Below, one piece after another: positions 1-7,385 of a DNA stretch of 17,739 nt. Source of the stretch: CACORA01 sp044234625 (GTDB lineage: Bacteria; Planctomycetota; Planctomycetia; Pirellulales; UBA1268); contig JBIIIP010000061.1 of the NCBI GenBank assembly GCA_044234625.1, positions 1-17,739 on the forward strand. The letters are read 5' to 3'. The notes beneath the pieces were generated by a model that was not told the origin of the DNA, did not search any database, and saw only the letters and a list, made by a program, of their open reading frames with translations. Every line of letters starts with the position of its first letter. The first letter of the stretch is position 1. A program made the translations under genes and the position numbers.

Positions 1-1052
1 AGGTCGGTGGTCGCGTAGAGAAACGCACCGTCGGCCTTGCGGACGAGCAGCGGCGGCGCATCGTCGCCGTCGAGAAACACGCCCACCGCCCCGCGGCTCG
101 CGCGGGCCAGGCCACGGGCTTCGAGATCGCCCACGACGCCGGCCAAGAGCGGCTGATAAAAACTCTCGCCGAGCGTGTGGTCGAAGGAAACGTCGAGCCG
201 GGCATAGATGCGGTCGATCTCGCGGCGACACACCGGCATGAACCGCTCCCACAGCATGCGGTTTTCGGGATCGCCCTCGTGGAGCTTCGCGGTCTCGAGC
301 AGCACCTCGCGGGCTGCATCGGGATTCTGTGCGGCCAGGGCCGCGGCCGCGGGGTCGGCGGCCAGCTCCTCGGGCTTCGCATCGGCGACCTTGCGTACGA
401 GCCGGTAGAGCCTGCCGAGTTCGGCCGTCGGGTCGGCGGCGAAGGCCGCTTCGTCGCGGCAGTGCTTCCAGCCCCAGAGGATCATCCCGAACTGGGTGCC
501 CCAGTCGCCGAGATGGTTGTCGGTGAGCACGCGGTGGCCGCGGAAAGAAAGAATCTTTGCCAGGGCGTCGCCGATCACGGTCGAGCGGATATGCCCCACG
601 TGCATCGGCTTGGCGACGTTGGGCGAGGAATAGTCGACCACGATCGTTTCCGGCCGCGCGACCGGGGCCACGCCGAGCCGCTCGTCGCTGCCGGCACGGG
701 CGACGGCCCGGGCCAGGGCATCGTCGCGCACCTTCAGGTTGATGAACCCCGGCCCGACGGGGTCGCCGGGCTTCTCGAACGTGTCGCCCACGTCGAGCCG
801 CTCGATGATGGCCAGGGCCACGTCGCGCGGCTTCTTGCCGGCCCGCTTCGCCAGGGCCATGGCCATCGTGCCGGAATAGTCGCCGAACTTCGCCTCGGCC
901 GTTTCGCGAACCTGGTCGAGCAGGCCCGGCAGCTCGTCGGGCCCGATCGCCACCACGCCATCCGCCGCGAGCCGCTCGAGCGCCGCGGCGAACATCCGCC
1001 GCAGCGCGGCCCGAAAGCCCGCGCGGCCAGCTTGGTCGGCGGCGGCGTCCAT
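1..1052 (-). CDS. argS: Arginyl-tRNA synthetase (N-terminal 350 residues; 3' end outside window)
   Basis: Class I aminoacyl-tRNA synthetase that charges tRNA-Arg with arginine in the cytoplasm. I translated the minus strand from the ATG at 1052 and the frame stays open to the window edge. Residues about 1-115 look like the ArgRS-specific N-terminal domain, with EAKFGDYSGTMAMALAK near 53-69 and a GFINLKV segment near 102-108. Residues 143-156 read SPNVAKPMHVGHIR, the ArgRS form of the HIGH signature (HVGH at 151-154), followed by DNHLGDWGTQFG near 178-189. The KMSK region and anticodon-binding domain lie beyond position 1. The start ATG shares one base with the rsfS stop (TGATG), which fixes the start and suggests translational coupling. 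ArgRS is normally about 550-600 residues, so roughly 60 percent is visible. The family call is secure. Confidence 0.96.
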   Translation of the reverse strand, partial: MDAAADQAGRAGFRAALRRMFAAALERLAADGVVAIGPDELPGLLDQVRETAEAKFGDYSGTMAMALAKRAGKKPRDVALAIIERLDVGDTFEKPGDPVGPGFINLKVRDDALARAVARAGSDERLGVAPVARPETIVVDYSSPNVAKPMHVGHIRSTVIGDALAKILSFRGHRVLTDNHLGDWGTQFGMILWGWKHCRDEAAFAADPTAELGRLYRLVRKVADAKPEELAADPAAAALAAQNPDAAREVLLETAKLHEGDPENRMLWERFMPVCRREIDRIYARLDVSFDHTLGESFYQPLLAGVVGDLEARGLARASRGAVGVFLDGDDAPPLLVRKADGAFLYATTD

Positions 1053-1462
1053 CAGGCGGTCGCTCCCGCCGCCGGCAGCGGCACCTGCCTGGCGTCGCTC
1101 CAGAGATGCTCGATATCCCAATACTCGCGCGATTCGGCATCGAACAGGTGCACGACGACGTCGCCGTAGTCCATCACGATCCAGCGGCCATCCTCGTAGC
1201 CCTCGATGCTCCGGGGAGCATCATGATGCGCCTGCTTCAGGGCCTGCTTGATCTGGTCGGCCATGGCATGCATCTGCCGGCGGCTGGTGCCCGTGGCGAT
1301 CACGAAATAGTCGAACACGTCGGTGACATGCCGCAGGTCGAGCACCTGCACGTCGGTGCCCCGGGTTTCGGCGGCCACGCGCGCCGCCGCCAGCGCGAGC
1401 CCCTCGGCGCGGTCGCTGCGGACAGCCCTTCCGGACGCGTTTTGTTTCTTGGTGGGAGCCAC
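1052..1462 (-). CDS. rsfS: Ribosomal silencing factor RsfS (Iojap/YbeB family)
   Basis: Small cytoplasmic protein that in characterised members binds L14 on the 50S subunit and blocks joining with 30S under nutrient limitation. The 136-residue product shows the family core. A DVQVLDLRHVTDVFDYFVIA segment (about 37-56) is followed by TGTSRRQM, a GYEDGRWIVMDYGDVVVHLF strand region, and the closing EYWDIEHLWSDA. The length is typical. The start is GTG at 1462. The first 15 or so residues are lysine/arginine-rich and poorly conserved in character, so a slightly later start is possible. The stop overlaps the argS ATG by one base, and coaX ends 19 bp upstream, so rsfS is inside the obgE-coaX-rsfS-argS transcription unit. 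Confidence 0.94.
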   Translation of the reverse strand: MAPTKKQNASGRAVRSDRAEGLALAAARVAAETRGTDVQVLDLRHVTDVFDYFVIATGTSRRQMHAMADQIKQALKQAHHDAPRSIEGYEDGRWIVMDYGDVVVHLFDAESREYWDIEHLWSDARQVPLPAAGATA

Positions 1463-1481
1463 GGCAAAAGTAGGACAGGCT

Positions 1482-2327
1482 TCAGCCCGTCTCGCAAGCG
1501 GTGCGTGTTTTCGGCCGGGCCGCCAAGGCGATGCCGGCGAGGACGAGGTCGGGCATCTCGCGGGCGTCGGGAACGGCCTCCCGCACGGCGGCCCGCCAGC
1601 CGCCGGTGAGGAGCACCTCCGGATCGGCCTCCGGCCCGAGAAACCGCCGCGCCTCGGCGACCAGCCGCGCGATGGCGCCGCGCATGCCCCAGCCGATGCC
1701 GGCGGCGATGGCCTGCTGCGTCGACCGGCCGGGAAACGCGGGCACCTCGCCGCGCTCGAGGGCGGCCACTTCTGGCAGCCGGCTCGTGCCTTCGGCCAGC
1801 GCCTTCGTCATGAGTGCTGGCCCGGGAAGGATCGCCCCGCCCAGAAACCCGCCGTCGGCCGCGACGATGTCGACCGTGGCCGCCGTGCCGCAGTCGACGA
1901 TGATCGCCGGCCGCCCCTGCGGCTTGATGATGCCCGCCGCCGCGGCCGCCGCCAGCCGGTCGATGCCCACGCGGTGCGGCTCGTCGACCCGCACGGCGAT
2001 GCCCATGTCGCCATGCATCACCCGCCGCTGCCGCAGCGGCCGATGCTGCGTGGCCGAGAGTTCCGCCAGCGATGCCTCCAACCGCGCTGCCGCGGCATCG
2101 TGCACGCTGGCGACGAGCATCAGGGCCGGCCCCGGCGCGGCGGCAGCCAGCCACGCGCGCAGGTTTTCCTGGCGAAAGCCGCGGCTGAACAGGTCCTGCC
2201 GGCGGTGGATCGTGGGAAGCACGCGCACGCCATCGCCTTGGTCGGCGACGACGCCGAGCTTGATCCGCGAGTTGCCGACATCGGCCACGAGCACGGCGGC
2301 TGCGACGTCGCTCGGTATGCGGCTCAT
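1482..2327 (-). CDS. coaX: Type III pantothenate kinase
   Basis: Catalyses ATP-dependent phosphorylation of pantothenate, the first step of coenzyme A synthesis, in the cytoplasm. The 281-residue protein has the ASKHA-fold signatures of CoaX. These are DVGNSRIKLG at 16-25 (phosphate-binding loop 1), VGIDRLAAAAAA at 120-131 (the family's G-x-DR motif), and VDCGTAATVDIV at 144-155 followed by GGAILPG at 163-169. CoaX is unrelated to the CoaA and CoaB-type kinases, so these motifs are diagnostic. The ATG at 2327 overlaps the obgE stop by four bases (ATGA), which fixes the start and implies coupled translation. The C-terminal tail (ARPKTRTACETG) looks unstructured. The call is secure. Confidence 0.94.
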   Translation of the reverse strand: MSRIPSDVAAAVLVADVGNSRIKLGVVADQGDGVRVLPTIHRRQDLFSRGFRQENLRAWLAAAAPGPALMLVASVHDAAAARLEASLAELSATQHRPLRQRRVMHGDMGIAVRVDEPHRVGIDRLAAAAAAGIIKPQGRPAIIVDCGTAATVDIVAADGGFLGGAILPGPALMTKALAEGTSRLPEVAALERGEVPAFPGRSTQQAIAAGIGWGMRGAIARLVAEARRFLGPEADPEVLLTGGWRAAVREAVPDAREMPDLVLAGIALAARPKTRTACETG

Positions 2328-3337
2328 GACGACACCGTCGATGCCGACGGCTCCTGGCTGTCCATGCGCTGCACGACGGCGGCCAGCAGACGGTCGAGCC
2401 CCTGCCCCGTCACCGCGCTCACGGCGATCACCGGACGGCCGATCTCGCGCTCGAGCCCGGCCCGCACCTCGGCGGCGGCCGGCAATTCGGCCTTGCTCAC
2501 GACCACGATCTCCGGCCGGGCCCCGAGGGCCGCGTCATACCGCGTGAGTTCCTCGCGGATCGCCCGGTAGTTGGCCAGCGGCTCCGTGCCGTCGAGCGGC
2601 GCGGGCTCCACGACATGCACGAGAATCCCGGCCCGCTCCACGTGGCGAAGAAACTCGTGGCCGAGCCCCACGCCCGCATGGGCGCCCTCGATGAGCCCGG
2701 GCAGGTCGGCGAGCACGAAGCTCCGATCGCGCGACACGGCCACCATGCCGAGCATCGGCGTCTTCGTGGTGAACGCATAATCGGCGATCTCGGGGCGGGC
2801 CCGCGAGAGCCGCGAGAGGAGCGTGCTCTTGCCGGCATTCGGCTTGCCGACCAGACCCACGTCGGCGATCACCTTCAACTCCAGCAGCAACCGGCGGGCC
2901 TCCCCCTTCTCGCCCGGCTGCGTCTCCCGCGGCGCACGATTGGTCGAGGTCTTGAAGAACAGGTTGCCCTTGCCGCCGGCGCCCCCCTTCGCGGCCACGA
3001 TCTGCTCGCCCGCCGCCAGATCCTTGAGCAGCAGGCCGGTCGACTCGTCGACCACGATCGTGCCGGGGGGAACGAGGAGCACGAGATCCTCGGCCGCACG
3101 CCCTTGGCGATTGTTGGGGCCGCCGGACGAACCGGACTCGGCGCGCCACTGCTTGCGATGCGCGAGCGCCGCCAGGGAATCGACGCCGGGCGCGGCCCGC
3201 AGGATCACGCTGCCGCCGTCGCCGCCGTCACCACCGTCGGGACCGCCCAGCGGGATGTATTTCTCGCGCCGAAAACTCAGGCAGCCGCGGCCACCGTTGC
3301 CGGCCGCCACCTCGATCTGCACGCGGTCGACGAACAC
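2324..3337 (-). CDS. obgE: GTPase Obg (ribosome assembly GTPase)
   Basis: Obg-family GTPase acting in late 50S maturation and stress signalling. The 337-residue protein starts at GTG 3337 with the family's MFVDRVQIEVAAGNGGRGCL opening. The glycine-rich Obg domain covers residues 1-158 and includes GGPDGGDGGDGGSV at 31-44. The G domain has G1 GKPNAGKS at 164-171, a switch I segment YAFTTKTPMLG at 187-197, G3 DLPG at 211-214 and G5 SAV at 307-309. The G4 guanine-specificity motif, normally NKxD, reads SKAE at 281-284, which is atypical. There is no C-terminal Obg extension beyond a short tail. rpmA ends 32 bp upstream and coaX overlaps downstream, the classic rpmA-obg order. Confidence 0.97.
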   Translation of the reverse strand: MFVDRVQIEVAAGNGGRGCLSFRREKYIPLGGPDGGDGGDGGSVILRAAPGVDSLAALAHRKQWRAESGSSGGPNNRQGRAAEDLVLLVPPGTIVVDESTGLLLKDLAAGEQIVAAKGGAGGKGNLFFKTSTNRAPRETQPGEKGEARRLLLELKVIADVGLVGKPNAGKSTLLSRLSRARPEIADYAFTTKTPMLGMVAVSRDRSFVLADLPGLIEGAHAGVGLGHEFLRHVERAGILVHVVEPAPLDGTEPLANYRAIREELTRYDAALGARPEIVVVSKAELPAAAEVRAGLEREIGRPVIAVSAVTGQGLDRLLAAVVQRMDSQEPSASTVSS

Positions 3338-3369
3338 GCGATCCGCTCGATTCGTTCAGGTCAGGACGC

Positions 3370-3612
3370 TCAGGAGACGACGTTGATCCGTCGCCCTTCC
3401 TGGTCGAAGCCCACCACGCCATCGACGAGGGCGAAGAGCGTGTAGTCGGTGCCCATGCCGACGTTCCGGCCGGGACGGAACTTCGTGCCCACCTGCCGGA
3501 CGAGGATGTTTCCGGCCCGCACCGCTTCGCCGCCGAACTTCTTCACGCCACGCCGCTGCGCGTTGGAATCGCGGCCGTTGCGGCTCGAACCCTGACCTTT
3601 TTTGTGGGCCAT
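3370..3612 (-). CDS. rpmA: Large ribosomal subunit protein bL27
   Basis: Ribosomal protein bL27, whose N-terminal tail reaches the peptidyl transferase centre of the 50S subunit. The 80-residue product begins MAHKKGQGSSRNGRDSN, the conserved bL27 start, and continues with GVKKFGG, GNILVRQ, GTKFRPG and NVGMGTDYTLFAL. It has no cleavable N-terminal extension of the kind described in Firmicutes. A good Shine-Dalgarno sequence (GAGGAG) lies 6 nt before the ATG, unusual in this window. rplU (bL21), the usual upstream partner, is absent; the gene upstream is a secreted protein of unknown function. obgE follows after 32 bp. Confidence 0.97.
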   Translation of the reverse strand: MAHKKGQGSSRNGRDSNAQRRGVKKFGGEAVRAGNILVRQVGTKFRPGRNVGMGTDYTLFALVDGVVGFDQEGRRINVVS

Positions 3613-3618
3613 GACACT

Positions 3619-3624
3619 CTCCTC
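3619..3624 (-). promoter_or_regulatory. Shine-Dalgarno site of rpmA
   Basis: On the minus strand GAGGAG is followed by a 6-nt spacer and the rpmA ATG. It is one of only a few clear ribosome binding sites in the window, fitting a highly translated ribosomal protein. Confidence 0.75.
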
Positions 3625-3641
3625 GCTTCCCCGGGCGACCG

Positions 3642-5246
3642 TCAGCGACGGTTTTCCCCGGGGGAATCATCAATTTCGTATCGGAAAACCCAGGCATGGT
3701 CAATGCCCTCGTGAACGGCCGTGGCGCCGGCGTAGAGAGCCGGCCCGCGGGGCCCGAAGAGGCTGGCGAGGAAACGGTCGCGGTCGGCGGGCTCTCCCAC
3801 CCGCTTGACGGCCGCGTCGAAGGCGTCGAAGGTCGCCAGGGGGCCGGTCGACCGTTCCTCCTGGCGGGTCATGCCCGCGGCGTCGAGCACCGCGATGCGG
3901 CGGGCGATCGCAACTTCGCCGACGAGCCTGTCGATCTGCGGAGCAGCCGGCCCGAGCACCTCGGCCAGCCGTCGCTTCCGGTCGGCGGGCGGCAGTTTCG
4001 CCGTCTCCTTGACGAGCGCGGCCAGAAACTCCAGCGGCTTGCCTTCGGCCAGCGGATCGCCCGCGCGCAGCGCGTCGTCGAGCGACACGAAGCCCGCATC
4101 GCCGAGCAGCTCCCGCGCGGCCGCATTCCGCTGCGGCCCGGCGGGCAGTTTGGCCAGTGCCGTGAGCACCTTGACGAGCGGGGCGAAGCGTCCGGGCTGG
4201 TCATCCGTGGGCTCGCCGAGGTCGCGCGCGGTGAGCTTCAACGCGGCAAGGCCGCCGAGCGGATCGGCTTTCGTGAGCGCCGCACGGTCGAGGGCCTCGT
4301 TGACGGCCGCTCCGATCGCCATCCGCTCGAAGATGCCGACATAGCCGATCGACATCTCGTCCTCGGTGGCATCGCCACCATCGCCCGGCCGCCAGAAGTC
4401 GAGCCGCAGCGATTCGAGCGTGTCGTCGGAATCGACCCGCGGCCCGGCTGCCGGCCGCCAGCGCACGGCATTCGTGAGACCCTGCACGTAGATCGTGAAG
4501 AAGTCGATCCGCGGATCGATGTTTTCCCAGACCGCGATGCCCCACCGCTCCTCGCCCGGCGCCAGCTCGCGCTCGGCGATCGACACGCTGTCGTAGAACC
4601 TTCGCGACGGATCCTCGCGTTGCCGAATGGCCTCCATCGCCGGGGGCACGAGGCGATCGAGGTAGCCACGGTAGGCCGTCGGTCCCTCGTCGGCGGCGAG
4701 GCCCTCCCGGCTCTCGAGCACGAAATGCGGCATGAACCCGACCGGTTTTTCGAAGGCCTCCACGGACCTCGGCGCGGAGCCCTCGCCGGCGATCACCGTG
4801 CGTTGCCAGCCGATGTTCTTCACGCGGTAGATGAGATACCAGCAGGGAGTGACGCGCATCTTGATCTGGCCCGACGCCTGATCGATGACGGGCACGTCGA
4901 CGTCGATGCGGCGCGGAGGCTTGAAGGCGAACTCCAGGCACCACACGTCGAACTTGAACTCGCAGTTCTTGGCCACTTCGACCATGGTGGCCGTGGTCGG
5001 CGACCGCCGCGGCTGCCACGCCATGTCGGCCCGCGCCACCGTGATTTCGCGGAGCGCCGCCCGCTGCATGGTGTGGTCGGCTTCGCGATCCGGGCGGATG
5101 ACCGTGAGCGTTCCCGGGGCCAGACGGCGAAACCCGCGCGGCTCCGCTCCGGCCACGGGCCATACGAGGGCGGCGAGCGCGATGCCCAGGCAGACCGTCT
5201 TCCGACTGCGGGCCCGTCGATCGGCTTGCTTCGCATCCATCGCCAT
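3642..5246 (-). CDS. Secreted protein of unknown function, planctomycete-type
   Basis: Product of 534 residues from the ATG at 5246; a second ATG two codons later (5240) is equally possible. The start was chosen because it gives a signal peptide: basic residues (KQADRRARSRK), a hydrophobic core (TVCLGIALAALVWPVAG) and a likely cut near AGA-EP. The frame is open back to a TTG at 5468, but that extension has no protein-like features. The middle of the protein holds a segment reading NCEFKFDVWCLEFAFKPPRR, then VDVPVIDQASGQIKM, PCWYLIYRVKNIG and later WGIAVWENIDPRIDFFTIYV. I remember this WCLEFAFKP/WYLxYRVKN pattern from uncharacterised exported planctomycete proteins, but could not check. The C-terminal third is helical, charged and alanine-rich. 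No enzymatic motif is visible. It lies 29 bp upstream of rpmA on the same strand. Confidence 0.78.
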   Translation of the reverse strand: MAMDAKQADRRARSRKTVCLGIALAALVWPVAGAEPRGFRRLAPGTLTVIRPDREADHTMQRAALREITVARADMAWQPRRSPTTATMVEVAKNCEFKFDVWCLEFAFKPPRRIDVDVPVIDQASGQIKMRVTPCWYLIYRVKNIGWQRTVIAGEGSAPRSVEAFEKPVGFMPHFVLESREGLAADEGPTAYRGYLDRLVPPAMEAIRQREDPSRRFYDSVSIAERELAPGEERWGIAVWENIDPRIDFFTIYVQGLTNAVRWRPAAGPRVDSDDTLESLRLDFWRPGDGGDATEDEMSIGYVGIFERMAIGAAVNEALDRAALTKADPLGGLAALKLTARDLGEPTDDQPGRFAPLVKVLTALAKLPAGPQRNAAARELLGDAGFVSLDDALRAGDPLAEGKPLEFLAALVKETAKLPPADRKRRLAEVLGPAAPQIDRLVGEVAIARRIAVLDAAGMTRQEERSTGPLATFDAFDAAVKRVGEPADRDRFLASLFGPRGPALYAGATAVHEGIDHAWVFRYEIDDSPGENRR

Positions 5247-5687
5247 GAAGATACGAAAATCACCCGCTAAACGGGAAAAAATGGCCGCCGTCATATTTTT
5301 CCCAGATTTCCTTGATTGCCCAATCCGGCGAGAGCACAATCTCACTCTGACAGTCAAATCCTGGGGAAATTGGCCTCCCGTCGGCCGTGATGCCGAAAGA
5401 CACTCCCGTCGCGGGAATTCCCCGCCAGCCCCGCTTCCGTATCGACTGTTTCCGATGCTCGACACCAACCGCCTCCAGCCTCCGCGTCGTTTCTCGGCGT
5501 CTCAGCGGCCGCCAGCCGGCCAGCCTGCCGCTCCCGACACTCGCGGCTGCGAATCGCGGTTCATCTCGGCGGAGGATTTCGACACCACTGGCATCCTCAC
5601 CGGCGTCGACCTGTGCGCGTCCTCATATTGGTGGGTGCCGGAACTGCACGCTGCCGCCGAACACGGCCCGGCGACGCTCCCCTCGGC
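5247..5687. other. 441-bp gap without a recognised gene
   Basis: The stretch lies between the parA stop and the start of the secreted protein, both on the minus strand. The part at about 5247-5365 is noticeably richer in A and T than its surroundings and probably carries the minus-strand promoter of the secreted-protein gene. TTGACT on the minus strand near 5357-5362 resembles a -35 box, but no good -10 sits at 17 bp, so I do not assign it. Near 5655-5673 a weak inverted repeat (CGCCG and CGGCG, 9-nt loop) follows the parA stop and could aid termination. Both strands contain open frames here, but none has a convincing start, ribosome site or protein-like composition. Confidence 0.4.
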
Positions 5688-6542
5688 TCATGCCACGGCG
5701 CGCACGGTGTCGCGGACGACGGCCGCAGCCTGATCGACCTCGGCCGCGAGCGCGGCGTAGTCTTCGGCACCGTTCGACTCGGGAGCGTAGTCGAAGATCG
5801 ACTGGCCGAAACTCGGCGCCTCGGCGAGGCGGATGTTGCGCCGAATGCGTGCCGCGAAGAGTTTTGCTTCCGCCCACGCCGGATGGCGGGCGGCGGCCGA
5901 TTCGAAGAAGGCCTGCACGTCGCGGCCGACTTCGCCCGCCAGCCGCGTGCCCGCCTCGAACAGGCACAGGACCACGCCCAGCAGCCGCAGCCGCGGGTTC
6001 ACGTGCTCCGCAACCGTTTCGATGGTTTCCAGAAGCTTGCTCAGGCCGTGGAGAGCGAGAAAGTGAGGCTGGAGCGGCAACAATACCTCGTCGACGGCCG
6101 CCATCGCATTCAGCGAAAGCAGGCCCAGCGATGGCGGGCAATCGACGATCATGTAGTCGAAGGGTGCTGCCCCTTGTTCATCACCGCGGCCCTGGCACCG
6201 CGGGTCGGCGATGATCGCGCGCGTCAGTATCGACTCGCGGCCCGGCACCGCGGCGAGGTCGACTTCGACCGCCGAGAGATCGATCGACGAGGGGACGACC
6301 CACAGGTTTTCGCCGACCGCCACCGTGGCATCCGCGAGCGACGCGCCGCGGACGAGCACGTCGTAGGCGCAGAGCGTGTGCGTGCCGGGCATCACGCCGG
6401 CGTGCAGGGTGGCATGGGCCTGCGGATCGAGGTCGACGAGGAGCACGCGGCGGCCCGCGCGGGCCAGGCCCACGGCGAGATTGACCGACGTGGTCGTCTT
6501 GCCCACGCCGCCTTTCTGGTTGGCAACAGCTATGGACCGCAT
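5688..6542 (-). CDS. ParA-family ATPase, orphan
   Basis: Cytoplasmic P-loop ATPase of the ParA/Soj type, which positions DNA or other cargo by forming ATP-dependent dimers on the nucleoid. The 284-residue protein has the deviant Walker A motif KGGVGKTT at 10-17, Walker A' DLDPQAHAT at 37-45 and Walker B DYMIVDCPPS. It ends with the family's RIRRNIRLAEAPSFGQSI and Y-AAL-E-type tail. There is no N-terminal helix-turn-helix extension. The ATG at 6542 was chosen because the family motif begins immediately after it. A longer open frame back to 6785 is antisense-like and overlaps the upstream gene. No ParB homologue or parS-like palindrome is visible nearby, so its cargo is unknown. The first 13 bases overlap the end of the upstream membrane-protein gene, suggesting co-translation. 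Confidence 0.92.
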   Translation of the reverse strand: MRSIAVANQKGGVGKTTTSVNLAVGLARAGRRVLLVDLDPQAHATLHAGVMPGTHTLCAYDVLVRGASLADATVAVGENLWVVPSSIDLSAVEVDLAAVPGRESILTRAIIADPRCQGRGDEQGAAPFDYMIVDCPPSLGLLSLNAMAAVDEVLLPLQPHFLALHGLSKLLETIETVAEHVNPRLRLLGVVLCLFEAGTRLAGEVGRDVQAFFESAAARHPAWAEAKLFAARIRRNIRLAEAPSFGQSIFDYAPESNGAEDYAALAAEVDQAAAVVRDTVRAVA

Positions 6543-7087
6543 ACCGGGAGGATAGGCCGCGGGCCGGCGCCGAGGAAAGACGTGTTGAGCCAGGCAGCAA
6601 GGCCCTTGCCGAGACGCCCCAGCCTCACCCGGCCCGGCCTCCCAGCCACCGCAAGCCACCCGCCTTGCGGGTCGAGATCGACCACGACGACCGTTTGCGA
6701 ACCCGGGAACGCCGGATCGGAAAACACGAACGCATAGTCCCAGGACTCGGCCGGCAGCCGCTCCGCGGGGCCGGCATCCCCCCACGCGAAGCCGGCGTCC
6801 TCCACGAGGCCGCGGCGCAGATGCACGATTCCCTTCGCCGCCGTCACGTCCTGTCGGCTTGTGGCCTGCAGCCGCCCGGGGGAGTCACCCGGGCCGACGG
6901 TCCACAATTCAACGCGCGGCGCCCGCGATACCATCCCCGCCGCGGCGGACCCGTAAAACTCCAGGCAGCGGACCGTCTGCATCCGCTGGTACCCGACGGC
7001 GATTGCCGCCGCGAAAACCCCGAGCGCGATGAGGCCGACGACGAGGAGCGTGCCGGGGCGGGGCGGGGCGAAGGGCGGCTGGGTCAT
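6530..7087 (-). CDS. Small membrane-anchored protein of unknown function
   Basis: Product of 185 residues from the ATG at 7087. An in-frame GTG at 7135 is an alternative but would add 16 residues with no recognisable character. A proline-rich N-terminus (TQPPFAPPRPG) precedes one membrane segment, TLLVVGLIALGVFAAAIAVGY at about 14-34. The rest, about 150 residues, should be outside the cytoplasm if the N-terminus is inside. It contains CLEFYG, APRVELWTV, WDYAFVFSDPAF and VVVVDLDPQGGW segments, suggesting a small beta-rich domain. I recognise no named domain. Its end overlaps the parA start by 13 bp, so the two are probably one transcription unit. It is transcribed divergently from the 75-residue gene at 7156. 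Confidence 0.75.
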   Translation of the reverse strand: MTQPPFAPPRPGTLLVVGLIALGVFAAAIAVGYQRMQTVRCLEFYGSAAAGMVSRAPRVELWTVGPGDSPGRLQATSRQDVTAAKGIVHLRRGLVEDAGFAWGDAGPAERLPAESWDYAFVFSDPAFPGSQTVVVVDLDPQGGWLAVAGRPGRVRLGRLGKGLAAWLNTSFLGAGPRPILPVCGP

Positions 7088-7155
7088 ACGGCATGTATAC
7101 TCCACCTTGCGGGCCACGATCAGGCCCGGCGGCACCCTTCCGAGGACCCGAGTCG
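7088..7155. promoter_or_regulatory. Divergent intergenic region with candidate -10 elements
   Basis: These 68 bp separate two divergently transcribed genes and must hold promoters for both. On the plus strand TATACT (7096-7101) matches the -10 consensus at five of six positions, but no -35 box is seen at 17 bp. The same GTATAC core (7095-7100) lies about 7 nt before the minus-strand ATG at 7087, so a minus-strand start there would give an almost leaderless transcript. The plus-strand gene has GAGGA about 11 nt before its ATG. Confidence 0.35.
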
Positions 7156-7383
7156 ATGCCCAACGCCCTGGATCCCTACCGCGAAGCCCTCGTCGTCGAG
7201 CATCACACGGTGTGGCCCGACGACTACGAAGACTGGTCCGCAGCCGACAAGGCCCGCGTGGAGTCGCTGCTGCACGCCAGCCCCGCCGAGGCCGCCGAGC
7301 TCGACTACGTGCGGCAGCACACCGGCTTCGCCCGGGTGATCACCGTCACCCCGGCCGACCTCGACCGCGTGAGCGTGTCCTGA
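7156..7383 (+). CDS. Small acidic protein of unknown function upstream of aroB
   Basis: Product of 75 residues beginning MPNALDPYREALVVEHHTVW. It is soluble, acidic and rich in Asp, Glu and Ala, with no signal peptide or membrane segment. Motif-like stretches are DPYREALVVE, TVWPDDYEDW and AAELDYVRQHTGF. The frame is open further upstream (an ATG at 7093), but the ATG at 7156 is preceded by GAGGA and begins the coherent sequence. The stop is followed after only 2 bp by the aroB GTG, so the pair is very likely one transcript with coupled translation. I do not recognise the family; conservation next to aroB in related genomes would be the best evidence that it is real. Confidence 0.72.
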   Translation: MPNALDPYREALVVEHHTVWPDDYEDWSAADKARVESLLHASPAEAAELDYVRQHTGFARVITVTPADLDRVSVS

Positions 7384-7385
7384 CC

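Noticed and set aside
177..1169. 330-codon plus-strand frame
   Set aside because: It is antisense to argS and rsfS, both of which have diagnostic motifs.
5340..5365. TTGACT on the minus strand as a -35 box
   Set aside because: No acceptable -10 sequence lies at 16-18 bp, so it was not called as a promoter.
5247..5468. N-terminal extension of the secreted protein to a TTG at 5468
   Set aside because: The extension has no protein-like features and would bury a clear signal peptide 75 residues inside.
5245..5733. Plus-strand frame starting MKIRKSPAKREK in the 441-bp gap
   Set aside because: It has no ribosome site and low-complexity composition, and it ends antisense inside parA. I could not support it as a gene.
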